Notes: a model not told the origin generated them from the letters alone. Shown: positions 51,347 through 61,176, numbered from the stretch's first letter. The stretch: 64,000 bases of DNA from Tectiglobus sp965224045 (GCA_965224045.1 CBDCYD010000007.1:124001-188000); one strand, 5' to 3'. Numbers and translations: made by a program.

Positions 51347-52396
51347 CTACGGCTGCGGTCGAGCCTTGATGATCATTTCCTGAATGCCGCGCCGCGCACT
51401 GCGATACGCACGCTCCATAAACGGCAAAGCGCGTTCACGCGCATCGCTCGATATGCGCAGGAACTGGTTGAGTGCCCGTGATGAAAGAACACGCGTCTCT
51501 TTGAGCAGCCTCGCGAACGGCCCGGTCGGGGGCACAACGCGTTTCGCCGGCAGGGCTTTGAGTTTTTCCACGATTTGCTGGTGCGCCAATCGCGCCTGAA
51601 GCGACCCGATCCGCCGCTCGGCTCCGGTGAAGAGAATCATGGGCGTACAGGCTGTTACAACTCGCGGGCCAAAACGAAGCCACCGATCCTGCCGAATATT
51701 GGTCTCCTGCGCATAGTAGATCGTCTCGCCGGCAATCTTGCTTGCAAGCAGCGCCTTGTCGACAACCGGAACGATATGGCCCCCGAGACGGCGCACCATC
51801 TTGAACCGCTCATTGGTTGGATCGGGGAATTGCACGAACATCGTCACGGCCGAATTGTCCGCAAGCGCACCTCTAATGGCATCGTCGGTATCCAGGGCAT
51901 TGGTGACGTTGCGTGCGCGCCCCAAGCCATCCTCGTCGAGTGTCTGCAAAAACCGGAATGTGCGCGCACTGCCGGAGTCCACCGGTGGCAGCACGAACCG
52001 CAGCCGGTCTGCATTGACGGCAATTTGCCCGAAGTTTGTCAGGGCCTTGTTCCGCGTCACCGCAAAAACGCACTCGCGCACGTCACCGGAGCGCACAATT
52101 TGAAATCGCTGGGATCCACCGAACGCACGGCTCTCGAGGGCGAACGCATCGAGCTGGCCAAAGGCAAAATGCGTTGGATAGCGCGCAATGCGCTCCACGT
52201 TTGCCGCCGTTCCCGCAGAGGTCTCGCACGAATAGTCGCTTCCGATCTCACTCAACCGGGCCTGCAGCAATGGGCAAAACACGGAGTGATAGGCACCGTT
52301 CTCGCCTCCGGTATGAATTTCATTGGCGCGCAATAGTTCTGCGTGAGCGATCACGCCGATCGTCGCGAGAACCAACAAGGCGATACGCGCAGGCAT
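51347..52396 (-). CDS. TAXI-like periplasmic solute-binding protein
   Basis: The 349-residue protein has a signal peptide (about 1-20, LLVLATIGVIAHA) and a layout like TAXI proteins, the solute receptors of TRAP transporters. IHTGGENGAYHSVFCPLLQARL and CETSAGTAANVERIARYPTHFAFGQLDAFAL correspond to the conserved GGxxGxYY and SxGSxxNL regions. No TRAP membrane-component gene is next to it. GGAGG eight bases upstream supports ATG 52396. It stands between purF and the SDR gene on the same strand. The ligand is unknown. Confidence 0.72.
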   Translation of the reverse strand: MPARIALLVLATIGVIAHAELLRANEIHTGGENGAYHSVFCPLLQARLSEIGSDYSCETSAGTAANVERIARYPTHFAFGQLDAFALESRAFGGSQRFQIVRSGDVRECVFAVTRNKALTNFGQIAVNADRLRFVLPPVDSGSARTFRFLQTLDEDGLGRARNVTNALDTDDAIRGALADNSAVTMFVQFPDPTNERFKMVRRLGGHIVPVVDKALLASKIAGETIYYAQETNIRQDRWLRFGPRVVTACTPMILFTGAERRIGSLQARLAHQQIVEKLKALPAKRVVPPTGPFARLLKETRVLSSRALNQFLRISSDARERALPFMERAYRSARRGIQEMIIKARPQP

Positions 52397-52537
52397 GCCA
52401 ACTACCTCCAACTCCGCGAAATTTGGCTGGTTGATGTTGCAGCGGAGCGTACCAGATAACACCCGGCAGATGCCATCCGTGGCACCAAACAAGATTGCAG
52501 GTGGTAAATGCAGTCGGTTGCGGGGTGCTCAAGAGAG

Positions 52538-54037
52538 TTAACGCACCTCGGCCAGCAGCGAAAGCTGCTGCGGCATCGCGTTGCCGGATTGATCCGTCAG
52601 TGCGGTCGGATACTCACCGGTGAAGCAATGATCGGTGAATTGTGGCATGACCGGATCACGTCGCTCAAAGCCCATTGCCCGGTAGAGGCCGTCGACGCTG
52701 AGAAACGCGAGGCTGTCTGCGCCCATGAATTCGCACATCTCGTCCGTGCTCATCGTTGCAGCCAGCAGTTCGGTGCGCTTTGGCGTATCAATCCCGTAGT
52801 AGTCGCCAAACCTGATCTCCGGGCAGGCGATCCGCATATGCACTTCTGTCGCACCGGCATCGCGCATCATCGAAACCAGCTTTTTCGACGTCGTCCCCCG
52901 CACCACGCTGTCGTCAATCAACACGATGCGGTTGCCGCGGATGACATGCGAATTGGCCGAATGTTTGAGGCGCACACCGAGCTGGCGAATGCGTTGCTCG
53001 GGCTCAATAAAGGTCCGCCCCACGTAGTGGTTGCGAATAATCCCAAGTTCGAACGGTATGCGGCTTGCCTCGGCAAAGCCTAGGGCCGCCGGCACCCCGG
53101 AGTCGGGAATGGGAACCACGACATCGACGTCACACGGGGCTTCCGCAGACAGTTCATGCCCCATGTCCTTGCGCATTTGATAGACGTTGCGCCCCCCGAC
53201 CACAGAGTCGGGACGGGCAAAATAAATGTATTCGAAGATGCACGGCCGCGACGGACGTGAGGGAAACGGGCGATGGCTTTCGAGCCCCTCTTCGGTGATC
53301 ACCACAACTTCGCCGTTGTCGACTTCGCGCACAAACGTCGCTCCGACGATGTCGAGGGCGCAGGTTTCCGAGGCCAGAATATAAGCTCCGTCAAGTCGGC
53401 CGATGACCAGCGGACGAATGCCGACCGGGTCGCGCGCGCCGATCAGCATGCCGTCAGTCAGACAGACCAGCGCGTATGCACCCTCGAGCTGGCGTAACCC
53501 GTCGACGAAGCGCTCAATGATCCGCGGCCGCTGCGAACGTGCGATCAGATGCAACAGCACTTCCGTGTCAGATGTGGACTGGCAGATCGCACCGGACCGG
53601 ATCAGATCATCACGCAATGTCAGGGCGTTAGTGATATTGCCGTTGTGCGCAACCGCAAACCCGCCACTGTGGAGGTCGGCGAACAACGGCTGCACGTTGC
53701 GCAGGGCCGTTTCACCCGTCGTCGAATACCGCACGTGGCCAACGCTGATCTCGCCCTGCAGACGATCGATGACCGATTGTTCGTTGAGGCCGTCACCGAC
53801 CAGTCCGTGCCGGCGTTCAGAGTGAAATCGCTTGCCGTCGAACGTTACAATGCCACAGGCTTCTTGGCCGCGGTGCTGCAAGGCGTGCAGGCCAAGGGCT
53901 GTTAGTGCGGCCGCGTCCTTACTGCCAAAAACGCCGAACACGCCGCACTCTTCGCGCAGCCTGTCGCCATCAAGCCCAAGGGCTCCGGAGCTCGGAACCT
54001 CCGCGTCCTCGCCCCGCAAATCCCCGAAACCAGCCAT
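52538..54037 (-). CDS. purF: Amidophosphoribosyltransferase
   Basis: The 499-residue protein begins with a 30-residue lead, then EECGVFGVFG with the catalytic Cys31 of the class II amidotransferase domain, so N-terminal processing is needed. LHALQHRGQEACGI and GHVRYSTTG are domain blocks. The C-terminal phosphoribosyltransferase half carries FEYIYFARPDSVV and the PRPP loop VLIDDSVVRGTTS. It makes 5-phosphoribosylamine, the first step of purine synthesis. GGAGG five bases upstream supports ATG 54037. cvpA lies 193 bases upstream on the same strand. Confidence 0.97.
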   Translation of the reverse strand: MAGFGDLRGEDAEVPSSGALGLDGDRLREECGVFGVFGSKDAAALTALGLHALQHRGQEACGIVTFDGKRFHSERRHGLVGDGLNEQSVIDRLQGEISVGHVRYSTTGETALRNVQPLFADLHSGGFAVAHNGNITNALTLRDDLIRSGAICQSTSDTEVLLHLIARSQRPRIIERFVDGLRQLEGAYALVCLTDGMLIGARDPVGIRPLVIGRLDGAYILASETCALDIVGATFVREVDNGEVVVITEEGLESHRPFPSRPSRPCIFEYIYFARPDSVVGGRNVYQMRKDMGHELSAEAPCDVDVVVPIPDSGVPAALGFAEASRIPFELGIIRNHYVGRTFIEPEQRIRQLGVRLKHSANSHVIRGNRIVLIDDSVVRGTTSKKLVSMMRDAGATEVHMRIACPEIRFGDYYGIDTPKRTELLAATMSTDEMCEFMGADSLAFLSVDGLYRAMGFERRDPVMPQFTDHCFTGEYPTALTDQSGNAMPQQLSLLAEVR

Positions 54038-54230
54038 CGAAGCCTCCAGGCGCCCGGTATGTCCTGCGCAATCCTATAGTGGAGAATCGATGAAGAGTCC
54101 GCACCAAACTGCCACGCACGCAACATCTTTTGTGGCGGATATATGAATATCGCGGCGCACGACCAGTGACAAATCGACCTGAAATCGGAGGAACGGTCCG
54201 CTACAACCGCACGGCCTGAAAATCCGTGTT

Positions 54231-54782
54231 CTAGCTTTGTTGATCGCCGGAACCCGGCTGCAGGTTGAGATCCTCGGGCATCACGCGCTCGATGAACGAG
54301 CGCAATGCATTGCCGGAGTTCTCGATATACGGTTTGGAATAGGAGTTTTTCACCCAGGCTTCCGTTTCGGCGTATTGCGGGTACAGGAAGCCGAAAAAGA
54401 ACATATAAGGGATCACGACCAGGAGAAAGCCGCGCACGACACCGAACACGAGCCCCAGCATGCGGTCGATCATGCCGACCTGGCTATCCAGGATCGAGTC
54501 GGAAATACGTGAGGTGATGAGGTGCACGATCACCAGCACGATCAGGAAAATAATGCCGCCCATGGCAATCTGAGCGATCGCAGTCTTTGTCCCGATGGTC
54601 TTTGCGAAGTCCTCGGCAATTGCTTTCTGGAAAAACACAAAATAAAGAACCGCACCGCCAGCAATCAGCCACGACAGGATCGACAGAACCTCGCGCGTCA
54701 ATCCGCGATACATGGCGAGCAATCCGGAAAGCAACGCAATTGCCAGCAAGCCGGCGTCGAGATAGGTCAGCGGCCCAATCAT
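54231..54782 (-). CDS. cvpA: CvpA family inner membrane protein
   Basis: The 183-residue protein has four hydrophobic helices (about 5-27, 34-52, 69-92, 111-133). LTYLDAGLLAIALLSGLLAMYRGLTREVLSILSW is the CvpA start, and DRMLGLVFGVVRGFLLV a conserved block. CvpA is tied to colicin V export, envelope integrity and biofilm formation in gammaproteobacteria, and commonly sits next to purF. AGGGGAT precedes the ATG at 54782 at a somewhat long spacing; GTG 54791 is an alternative. Its exact role here is unclear. Confidence 0.93.
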   Translation of the reverse strand: MIGPLTYLDAGLLAIALLSGLLAMYRGLTREVLSILSWLIAGGAVLYFVFFQKAIAEDFAKTIGTKTAIAQIAMGGIIFLIVLVIVHLITSRISDSILDSQVGMIDRMLGLVFGVVRGFLLVVIPYMFFFGFLYPQYAETEAWVKNSYSKPYIENSGNALRSFIERVMPEDLNLQPGSGDQQS

Positions 54783-54834
54783 GATCGACACATCCCCTGG
54801 TGACGCCGTTGCAACATTGGCGACAACGCGCTGT

Positions 54835-56214
54835 TCACTGGCACGAGCCGGCCTCCACCGCAAGTTCTTTGAGGGTGCTCAACCGCAACAACTCCATTTT
54901 TGAGCCACGCTTGTCGATATCCCCGGCGGCTGGCATTACCGCCTGCTTGAACCCCAACTTGTGCGCCTCGCGCAAACGATTTGCCGTATGTCCGGCCGCG
55001 CGGACCGCGCCAGACAAGCTGATTTCCCCGAAATAGACGCGATCCTTGGCCAGTGGAACACCTGAAAGGGACGACAGCAGGGCAGCCGCAGCAGCCAAAT
55101 CCGCCGCTGGTTCGGCGATTTTGAGGCCGCCAGCCACGTTCAGATAGACGTCGTGCTGGCCAAAGCTCACCCCGCACCGCGCATCGAGAACCGCCAGAAG
55201 CATGGCCAATCGGCTCGAATCCCATCCGACGACGGCCCTTCTTGGCGTACCGAGCGGCGATGGCGCCACCAGCGCCTGGATCTCAACCAGAATCGGCCGT
55301 GTCCCCTCGATGCCGGCAAACACCGCCGCGCCCGGTGCCAGCGCTTCACGATCGCCGAGAAAGAGTTCGGAAGGATTGGCAACTTCCCGCAGGCCACTAT
55401 CGGACATCTCGAACACGCCGATCTCGTCGGTTGCACCAAACCGGTTCTTGACCGAGCGCAGAAGGCGGAAGGGGTGACCACGGTCGCCTTCGAAATACAA
55501 CACGGTATCAACCATGTGCTCGACCACTTTGGGCCCGGCGATCTGACCTTCCTTGGTCACATGGCCGACGAGCACCAGAGCGCTACCGGCCTGCTTGGCA
55601 AAGCGAATGAGGCTCTGCGAAGCAGCGCGCACCTGGCTTACGGTTCCGGGTGCCGACTCGACCGCTTCAGCCCACAACGTCTGGATCGAGTCGACGATCA
55701 CAAGATCGGCGGCAGTGCCATCCCCGAGCGTCGCAACGATGTTTCCCAGGTTGGTCTCCGAAGCAAGCTCCACTGGCGCATCGCTCAATCCAAGGCGCTC
55801 GGCACGCATCCGCACTTGCGTGGTCGCCTCCTCGCCGCAGAAATAAATGACGCGTTTTCCAGCCTGACCCATCATTGCTGCCAGTTGCAGCAAGAGCGTC
55901 GACTTGCCGATGCCCGGCTCACCGCCGATCAGGACGGCAGAACCCGGCACGATGCCGCCGCCGGTCACCCTGTCAAGCTCGTCGAGGCCTGTTGGCAGGC
56001 GCGTGGCCGCGGTCTCCTTGCGCGCCAGCGGCTCCAGCGTGACGATACGGCCGGTGCGCCCCTTGCTCGGCAGGCCGCTTCCGGGCGGAGGGCCGGCGTT
56101 CGTTTCTTCGGCAAGCGAATTCCACGCGCCGCAGCCTGTACACTTGCCGGCCCAGCGCGAAGCAACGGCCCCGCAGGACTGGCACACGAACACGGCTTTG
56201 GCCGCCTTCGCCAT
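54835..56214 (-). CDS. radA: DNA repair protein RadA
   Basis: The 459-residue protein has an N-terminal four-Cys zinc finger (Cys11, Cys14, Cys25, Cys28: CQSCG and CTGCG), a RecA-like ATPase with Walker A GGEPGIGKST (97-106), and the RadA-specific KNRFG motif in SVKNRFGATDE. A Lon-like C-terminal domain follows (LNVAGGLKIAEPAADLA). RadA drives branch migration in recombination. It ends 52 bases from cvpA and starts 2 bases after the alr stop, so the genes are co-transcribed. Confidence 0.97.
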   Translation of the reverse strand: MAKAAKAVFVCQSCGAVASRWAGKCTGCGAWNSLAEETNAGPPPGSGLPSKGRTGRIVTLEPLARKETAATRLPTGLDELDRVTGGGIVPGSAVLIGGEPGIGKSTLLLQLAAMMGQAGKRVIYFCGEEATTQVRMRAERLGLSDAPVELASETNLGNIVATLGDGTAADLVIVDSIQTLWAEAVESAPGTVSQVRAASQSLIRFAKQAGSALVLVGHVTKEGQIAGPKVVEHMVDTVLYFEGDRGHPFRLLRSVKNRFGATDEIGVFEMSDSGLREVANPSELFLGDREALAPGAAVFAGIEGTRPILVEIQALVAPSPLGTPRRAVVGWDSSRLAMLLAVLDARCGVSFGQHDVYLNVAGGLKIAEPAADLAAAAALLSSLSGVPLAKDRVYFGEISLSGAVRAAGHTANRLREAHKLGFKQAVMPAAGDIDKRGSKMELLRLSTLKELAVEAGSCQ

Positions 56215-56216
56215 GG

Positions 56217-57368
56217 CTAGCGCTCCCCTTCGATATACTCGCGATGCACCCGTCGACTGAGGCGCGACAAGAGTTCATAGCCTATGGTGCCGGCACGATC
56301 CGTCAGGTCATCGACGGTCACCCGGTCTCCCATCACCTCGATCCACGCGCCGCGATGAACAAGTTCATCCGGAACATCCGTCACATCGAGCGTGATTAGA
56401 TCCATCGAAACCCGCCCGACGATACGGACCTCGTGGTCACCGATGAAACCGACCGGACCCGGACGGGAGGCATCGCCGCCGAGTGCGCGCAGGAATCCAT
56501 CGGCATAGCCGCAGGCAATCGTCGCAATGCGCGACGGCCGCTCGACCGTGTGGCACGCACCGTAGCCGACCGTTTCGCCGGCGTCGGCCGATTGCACCTG
56601 TAGAATGCGCGCAAACAAGCGAACCACCGTATGCATCGGATTGGTGCCACCTTCGAAAGCGCGCCCGCCGTAAAGAGCAATGCCCGGCCGTACGAGGTCA
56701 TAATGATAGGTGGGACCGAGAAATGTGCCACCCGAGTTGGCGAGGCTTGCAGCGACTTCCGGCAGCAGACCGCGCATGCTCTCAAACGCTGCGCGCTGGG
56801 CTTCATTGAGAGGATGTTTCTGGTCATCGGCACAGGCCAGATGGCTCATGATCAACACCAACTCGAAATCATTCAACGGGCCGGGCTCGGCGACCAATCG
56901 CTTGAATGTTTGCGGCGGGACACCGAGGCGGTGCATGCCGGTGTCGACGTGCACCGCGGCTGGAAACCGTCGTCCCGCCTTTCGGCAGAAGCCGGCCCAG
57001 TCCGATATCTCTTCAGGGCTCGACAGAACCGGACGCAGATTGAAGCCCGTGTAATGTTCATGCGCGTCCGGCAGCAGGCCGTCGAGCACGTAGATCCTCG
57101 CACCCGGTGCAACCCCGCGCACGCGCCGGCCCTCATCCAGTGTGGCGACGAAGAACGTTCGGCAGCCCTCGGCGAGCAGCGCCCCGACAATTTCCTCGAG
57201 GCCGAGACCATAGGCGTCCGCCTTGACGACGCCCGCACACTCCGCCGCGCCTGCGACTTCGTTCAGCTTGGCCCAGTTGGCGCGCAATGCATCGAGGTCA
57301 ATCTCCAAGACCGCCCGCGCATAGGTCGGCGCCTGCGGTGTGGATCTCGGCCGGCTCGGCAGGGTCAT
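56217..57368 (-). CDS. alr: Alanine racemase
   Basis: The 383-residue protein binds pyridoxal phosphate through Lys49 in GVVKADAYGLG. VDTGMHRLG, DLVRPGIALYGG and GRVSMDLITLDVTD are the conserved racemase blocks, and the catalytic Tyr sits in GYGACHTV. It makes D-alanine for peptidoglycan, which fits the presence of dacA elsewhere in the window. ATG 57368 gives a normal N-terminus; the frame extends 65 codons upstream into the dnaB 3' end and is not supported there. The dnaB stop lies 28 bases upstream. Confidence 0.96.
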   Translation of the reverse strand: MTLPSRPRSTPQAPTYARAVLEIDLDALRANWAKLNEVAGAAECAGVVKADAYGLGLEEIVGALLAEGCRTFFVATLDEGRRVRGVAPGARIYVLDGLLPDAHEHYTGFNLRPVLSSPEEISDWAGFCRKAGRRFPAAVHVDTGMHRLGVPPQTFKRLVAEPGPLNDFELVLIMSHLACADDQKHPLNEAQRAAFESMRGLLPEVAASLANSGGTFLGPTYHYDLVRPGIALYGGRAFEGGTNPMHTVVRLFARILQVQSADAGETVGYGACHTVERPSRIATIACGYADGFLRALGGDASRPGPVGFIGDHEVRIVGRVSMDLITLDVTDVPDELVHRGAWIEVMGDRVTVDDLTDRAGTIGYELLSRLSRRVHREYIEGER

Positions 57369-57396
57369 ACAACTAAAAACCTTTCGAACGGTGCCA

Positions 57397-58920
57397 CTAC
57401 TCCATGCGATCCGGCATGTATTCATCGCGCGCCAGATTTCCAAATCGCGTGAAGTTGCTCTCGAAGGACAGGCCGACAGTCCCGACCGGGCCATGGCGCT
57501 GTTTGCCGATGATAACTTCGGCCTTGCCGGCAACCTGGAACATCTTCTGCTGCCACTCCGCAAACTCAGGTGTACCCTCGCTGGGTTTCAGGCGCTCGAC
57601 ATAATACTCCTCGCGAAACACGAACATGACAACATCGGCGTCCTGCTCGATCGAACCGGATTCACGCAAGTCTGATAGTTGCGGGCGCTTGTCTTCGCGC
57701 TGTTCGACCTGGCGCGAGAGCTGCGAAAGCGCAATGATGGGAACTTCGAGCTCCTTGGCCAGGGCCTTCAGACCAGTCGTGATTTCTGTGATTTCCTGCA
57801 CCCGCCCCTCTCCGGCGCGCTTGCCGCCGGAAAGCAGCTGCAGATAGTCAACGATCAGCAGGTCAAGCCCGCGCTGACGCTTGAGTTTGCGCGCCCGCGC
57901 CGCCAGTTGCGCAATCGAAATGCCGCCGGTCTGATCAATGTACAACGGCGCCTCGGCCATCACCTGACTGACCTCGACGAGCTTGCGAAACTCATCCTCG
58001 TTGATCATGCCACGCCGGATCTTCTCAGAGGGTATCTCCGACTGTTCCGACAAGATGCGTGTCGCGAGCTGCTCAGCCGACATTTCAAGGGAGAAGAACC
58101 CGACCGCGCCCCCGTTCAGCACCTTCCGCGATCCGTCGGTATCGGTCTCGACCTGATAGTGTCTGGCAACATTATAGGCGATGTTGGTCACGAGAGCCGT
58201 TTTGCCCATCGAAGGGCGCCCGGCCAGAATGATTAGGTCCGAGCGCTGCAAACCGCCCATGCGACTGTCGAGATCCGTGAGGCCTGTCGATAGCCCAGAG
58301 AGATGCCCGTCGCGCATATAGGCGCTATTGGCCATTTCGACGGCCTCTGTCAGCGCGGTCCCGAAATCGATGAACCCTTGACCGTATTTGCCGCTTTCCG
58401 CCAGTGAATAGAGGCGCTCTTCCGCGTCCTGAATCTGCGATTCCGGCGGAGCATCGACCGGCGAATCGTAAGCCGTCGTGACCATGTCCTCGCCAATCAC
58501 GATCAGGGATCGGCGCACCGACAGATCATATATCGTTCGGCCGTAGTCGGCCGCGTTGATGATCGTCGCGGCATTGGCGGCAAGCCGCACGAGATACTGT
58601 GGAACGGTCAGGTCATCGGCAACGGGCTCGGCCGATTCGAAAAATGTCCTGAGCGTAATCGGCGTCGCCTGTTTGCCGGCCTGGATCAGCTTCGAGGAGA
58701 TCTCAAAGATTTCCTGGTGCAGTGGTTCGTAGAAGTGCACCGCATCCAGAAACCCCGACACCCTGTCGAGGGCTTCGTTGTTGACCAGGATAGCGCCGAG
58801 CAGGGCTTGCTCGGCGTCGATGTTGTGCGGCGGCTGACGATAGTCGAGAGGCTCGTCAGCCTCGGCCTGCGCGGTCAGTTGCGCGCTGCGCGAGAGAGGA
58901 GTCGTTGTGTCTGTTGTCAT
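57397..58920 (-). CDS. dnaB: Replicative DNA helicase DnaB
   Basis: The 507-residue protein has the N-terminal primase-interaction domain (PPHNIDAEQALLGAIL), a linker, and the RecA-like helicase domain with Walker A AGRPSMGKTALV, FFSLEMSAEQLATRI, LLIVDYLQLLSG (Walker B) and LSQLSRQVEQREDKRPQLSDLRESGSIEQDADVV. The frame is continuous, so no intein is present. It unwinds DNA ahead of the replication fork as a hexamer. ATG 58920 has no strong ribosome site but gives the usual short polar N-terminus. Confidence 0.97.
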   Translation of the reverse strand: MTTDTTTPLSRSAQLTAQAEADEPLDYRQPPHNIDAEQALLGAILVNNEALDRVSGFLDAVHFYEPLHQEIFEISSKLIQAGKQATPITLRTFFESAEPVADDLTVPQYLVRLAANAATIINAADYGRTIYDLSVRRSLIVIGEDMVTTAYDSPVDAPPESQIQDAEERLYSLAESGKYGQGFIDFGTALTEAVEMANSAYMRDGHLSGLSTGLTDLDSRMGGLQRSDLIILAGRPSMGKTALVTNIAYNVARHYQVETDTDGSRKVLNGGAVGFFSLEMSAEQLATRILSEQSEIPSEKIRRGMINEDEFRKLVEVSQVMAEAPLYIDQTGGISIAQLAARARKLKRQRGLDLLIVDYLQLLSGGKRAGEGRVQEITEITTGLKALAKELEVPIIALSQLSRQVEQREDKRPQLSDLRESGSIEQDADVVMFVFREEYYVERLKPSEGTPEFAEWQQKMFQVAGKAEVIIGKQRHGPVGTVGLSFESNFTRFGNLARDEYMPDRME

Positions 58921-59082
58921 GCATGGCAAGGTAAGTGATTCACCCTGCCCCTCGTTGCATCCGCGACCCTCTTCTTCACCGTTGCTCCCCGCAATGCACA
59001 CCGGCAAAAACGCCCGCTTGCGCTCAAGAGGGAATCAATTGTGCTGCAGTGCACGCGGCCGTTCGTCTGCTGCGCGTGTGCT

Positions 59083-59703
59083 TCAGGCCGGCGGATGCGC
59101 GTCCTGATCTTCTTCTGCAGCGGGCTGCTGCTCGCCTTCCGGAGCTGCACCTTCCTCGAAGAACGTCTCATCGGCCTCGCCGTCGAAGGTCTCTAGCTCC
59201 AGATCGTCGTCCTGGATGACGGTGACGTCTTCGCCGCGCGCCTGGCGTTCCGCTTCGTCGTCGGATCGCGCGACGTTCATTGCAATCTCGACGATGACCT
59301 CCGGATGCAAGCTCACCTTGACCGGATGCACGCCCAGCGCCTTGATTGGTTGTCCAAGTTCGATCTGGCGCCGGTCGATGCTGAAACCACCTTCGCTCAC
59401 GAGGTCGGCAACGTCCCGCGTGGAAACCGAACCGTAAAGCTGACCGGTATCGCCGGCCTGGCGAATGGCGATGAACTGCTGGCCGTCGAGGCGCTCACCC
59501 ACGGCCTCGGCTTCTTTCTTGGCTTCGAGGTTGCGTGCCTCGAGCTGCACGCGCTGCTTTTCGAATTCTGCCTTGTTGGCATCCGTTGCCCGCAGCGCCT
59601 TGCCCTGCGGCAGCAGGAAATTACGCGCATAGCCGTCCTTGACCCTGACGACGTCGCCCATTTGCCCGAGCGAACCGATGCGCTCCAATAGAATGACTTG
59701 CAT
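59083..59703 (-). CDS. rplI: 50S ribosomal protein L9 with long acidic tail
   Basis: The first 150 residues are standard L9: MQVILLERIGSLGQMGDVVRVKDGYARNFLLP, the connecting helix, then the C-terminal domain with LGQPIKALGVHPVKVSLHPEV. The protein is 206 residues, about 55 longer than the usual 150. The extra tail from about residue 150 is dominated by Asp and Glu (VIQDDDLELETFDGEADETFFEEG) and ends in a Gln/Pro/Ala stretch. AAGGAGG precedes ATG 59703. It lies 162 bases upstream of dnaB on the same strand. Confidence 0.97.
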   Translation of the reverse strand: MQVILLERIGSLGQMGDVVRVKDGYARNFLLPQGKALRATDANKAEFEKQRVQLEARNLEAKKEAEAVGERLDGQQFIAIRQAGDTGQLYGSVSTRDVADLVSEGGFSIDRRQIELGQPIKALGVHPVKVSLHPEVIVEIAMNVARSDDEAERQARGEDVTVIQDDDLELETFDGEADETFFEEGAAPEGEQQPAAEEDQDAHPPA

Positions 59704-59748
59704 GGATGTGGATCCTCCTTCGAGTGCGAGATGCAACTTGTCCTGGGT

Positions 59749-60765
59749 TTAGCGACCGCTGCCGCCTTGCGGCGGAGGGCGTTGGCGACGCAGCGGCAAG
59801 ATCGGTTCGGCAATGCCGATAAGCGCTATGATGATCCCGCTGAACGGGTTGAGCACGAACAATGCCAGGTAGACTGCGAACAGGATCAGTCCCCGAACGC
59901 TGTTGCCGCGTGTCAGATTGTGGATGATGGCCAGGCCGACCAGCAGATAGGCGAAAAAGATCGCGCTGGCAAAGCCGGCCGCGATCAGGCCGGGATACCC
60001 CTCCAGAAACGAAAGCCCGATGGCCGCGACGAAGGCCAAGGGCATCTCCCGTGGCAGGGCCAGGAGCGAGAGGTCCGGCCATGGCCGTGCCAAACGGCCG
60101 GACGCCTGGGTCACGACGGCACCGAGCCAGAGGTTAAGACAGGCAAGCGCCATCCAGAAGGACGCGACCGCTACCGAAAAGCTCCGGGTCATCAGCTTCG
60201 CGAACGCATCAAGATCCGCTCCCTTGGGCAGGTTGAGGGCCGGCCGACGCGATGTGCCTTGAGCCGAGCCATCTGCGGACTTGTCGGGCGCCGGCATGGA
60301 CGCGGAGAACCGGTCAAGCCCCTTGCGTATCTCTGCTTCCAGGCCATCGATGTCGGACGCGACGGAAAAAAGCGCCAGTGCCGACAAACAACCCGCGAAA
60401 ATCGCTGCCAGCCCGACGGCACGCCCGACCGGATACCACTCGACAACCGGCGAGCCATCCGCGGCACGCGCACCGCTCAACCGGTTCAGCATCAGCAGGT
60501 AAGCAAGGACTGCCATCGGCAGACCGATTGCGAAGAAATGCAAAGCGGCCGCCTTGGGCTGCGTCACAACCAGCATCGCGCCGGCGGCGACTGCTGCTGC
60601 GGTGCCCCCTGCAGCCCATCCCCAGCCGAGTCCGGCGATGATGATCGGTAACGGTGCCAGGAAGAGCAGCGCAAACAGTCCGAGCAGCGACCCTTTAGCC
60701 GCAGCCATAAGCACCAGTGCCGAAGCCACGCCGGCACCAAAGCCAATGAAAAGTCCGTTGCGCAT
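59749..60765 (-). CDS. DUF2232 family integral membrane protein
   Basis: The 338-residue protein has about eight hydrophobic helices, among them FIGFGAGVASALVLMAAAKG, LLGLFALLFLAPLPIIIAGLG, and LILFAVYLALFVLNPFSGIIIALIGIAEPIL at the end. Between rpsR and rplI this matches the DUF2232 (YybS-like) genes found at this spot in other Hyphomicrobiales. The function of the family is unknown. GGGA nine bases upstream supports ATG 60765; GTG 60801 would add 12 residues. It starts 162 bases after rpsR. Confidence 0.88.
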   Translation of the reverse strand: MRNGLFIGFGAGVASALVLMAAAKGSLLGLFALLFLAPLPIIIAGLGWGWAAGGTAAAVAAGAMLVVTQPKAAALHFFAIGLPMAVLAYLLMLNRLSGARAADGSPVVEWYPVGRAVGLAAIFAGCLSALALFSVASDIDGLEAEIRKGLDRFSASMPAPDKSADGSAQGTSRRPALNLPKGADLDAFAKLMTRSFSVAVASFWMALACLNLWLGAVVTQASGRLARPWPDLSLLALPREMPLAFVAAIGLSFLEGYPGLIAAGFASAIFFAYLLVGLAIIHNLTRGNSVRGLILFAVYLALFVLNPFSGIIIALIGIAEPILPLRRQRPPPQGGSGR

Positions 60766-60927
60766 TGCCAGCTGTCCCGCTCGATGGCGGTTAGAGGCCA
60801 CGACCGCGCAGGTGCGAGGCCGACCCCAACCATTGATGCGTCTCGCCTCTCAAACAGTGCACCGTTCCGGTCCGCTGCCCGGCACGGCCGCCGCCGTGCC
60901 CGCGAGGCGCACTAAGACGCCACCAAC

Positions 60928-61173
60928 CTACTTGATGACATAGGGCAGAAGCCCAATGAAGCGAGCCCGCTTGATCGCCTTCGACAACTCGCGCTGCTTT
61001 TTCGCTGAGACCGCGGTTATCCGACTCGGAACGATCTTGCCTCGTTCCGAGACATACCGCCCGAGAAGGCGAACATCCTTGTAATCGATCTTGGGTGCAT
61101 TGTCCCCGGAAAACGGGCATGTCTTGCGACGACGATGAAACGGGCGCCGCGCGCCACCTGCTGGTCCGGCCAT
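60928..61173 (-). CDS. rpsR: 30S ribosomal protein S18
   Basis: The 81-residue protein contains the S18 core: RRKTCPFSGDNAPKIDYKDVRLLGRYVSERGKIVPSRITAVSAKKQRELSKAIKRARFIGLLPY (key blocks CPFSG, IDYKDV, GKIVPSRIT, ARFIGLLPY). It binds S6 at the platform of the 30S subunit. It starts 3 bases after the rpsF stop on the same strand, the usual pairing. Confidence 0.98.
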   Translation of the reverse strand: MAGPAGGARRPFHRRRKTCPFSGDNAPKIDYKDVRLLGRYVSERGKIVPSRITAVSAKKQRELSKAIKRARFIGLLPYVIK

Positions 61174-61176
61174 CGC

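Noticed and set aside
57397..58920. An intein within DnaB
   Set aside because: The helicase frame is 507 residues with all motifs at normal spacing, so no insertion is present.
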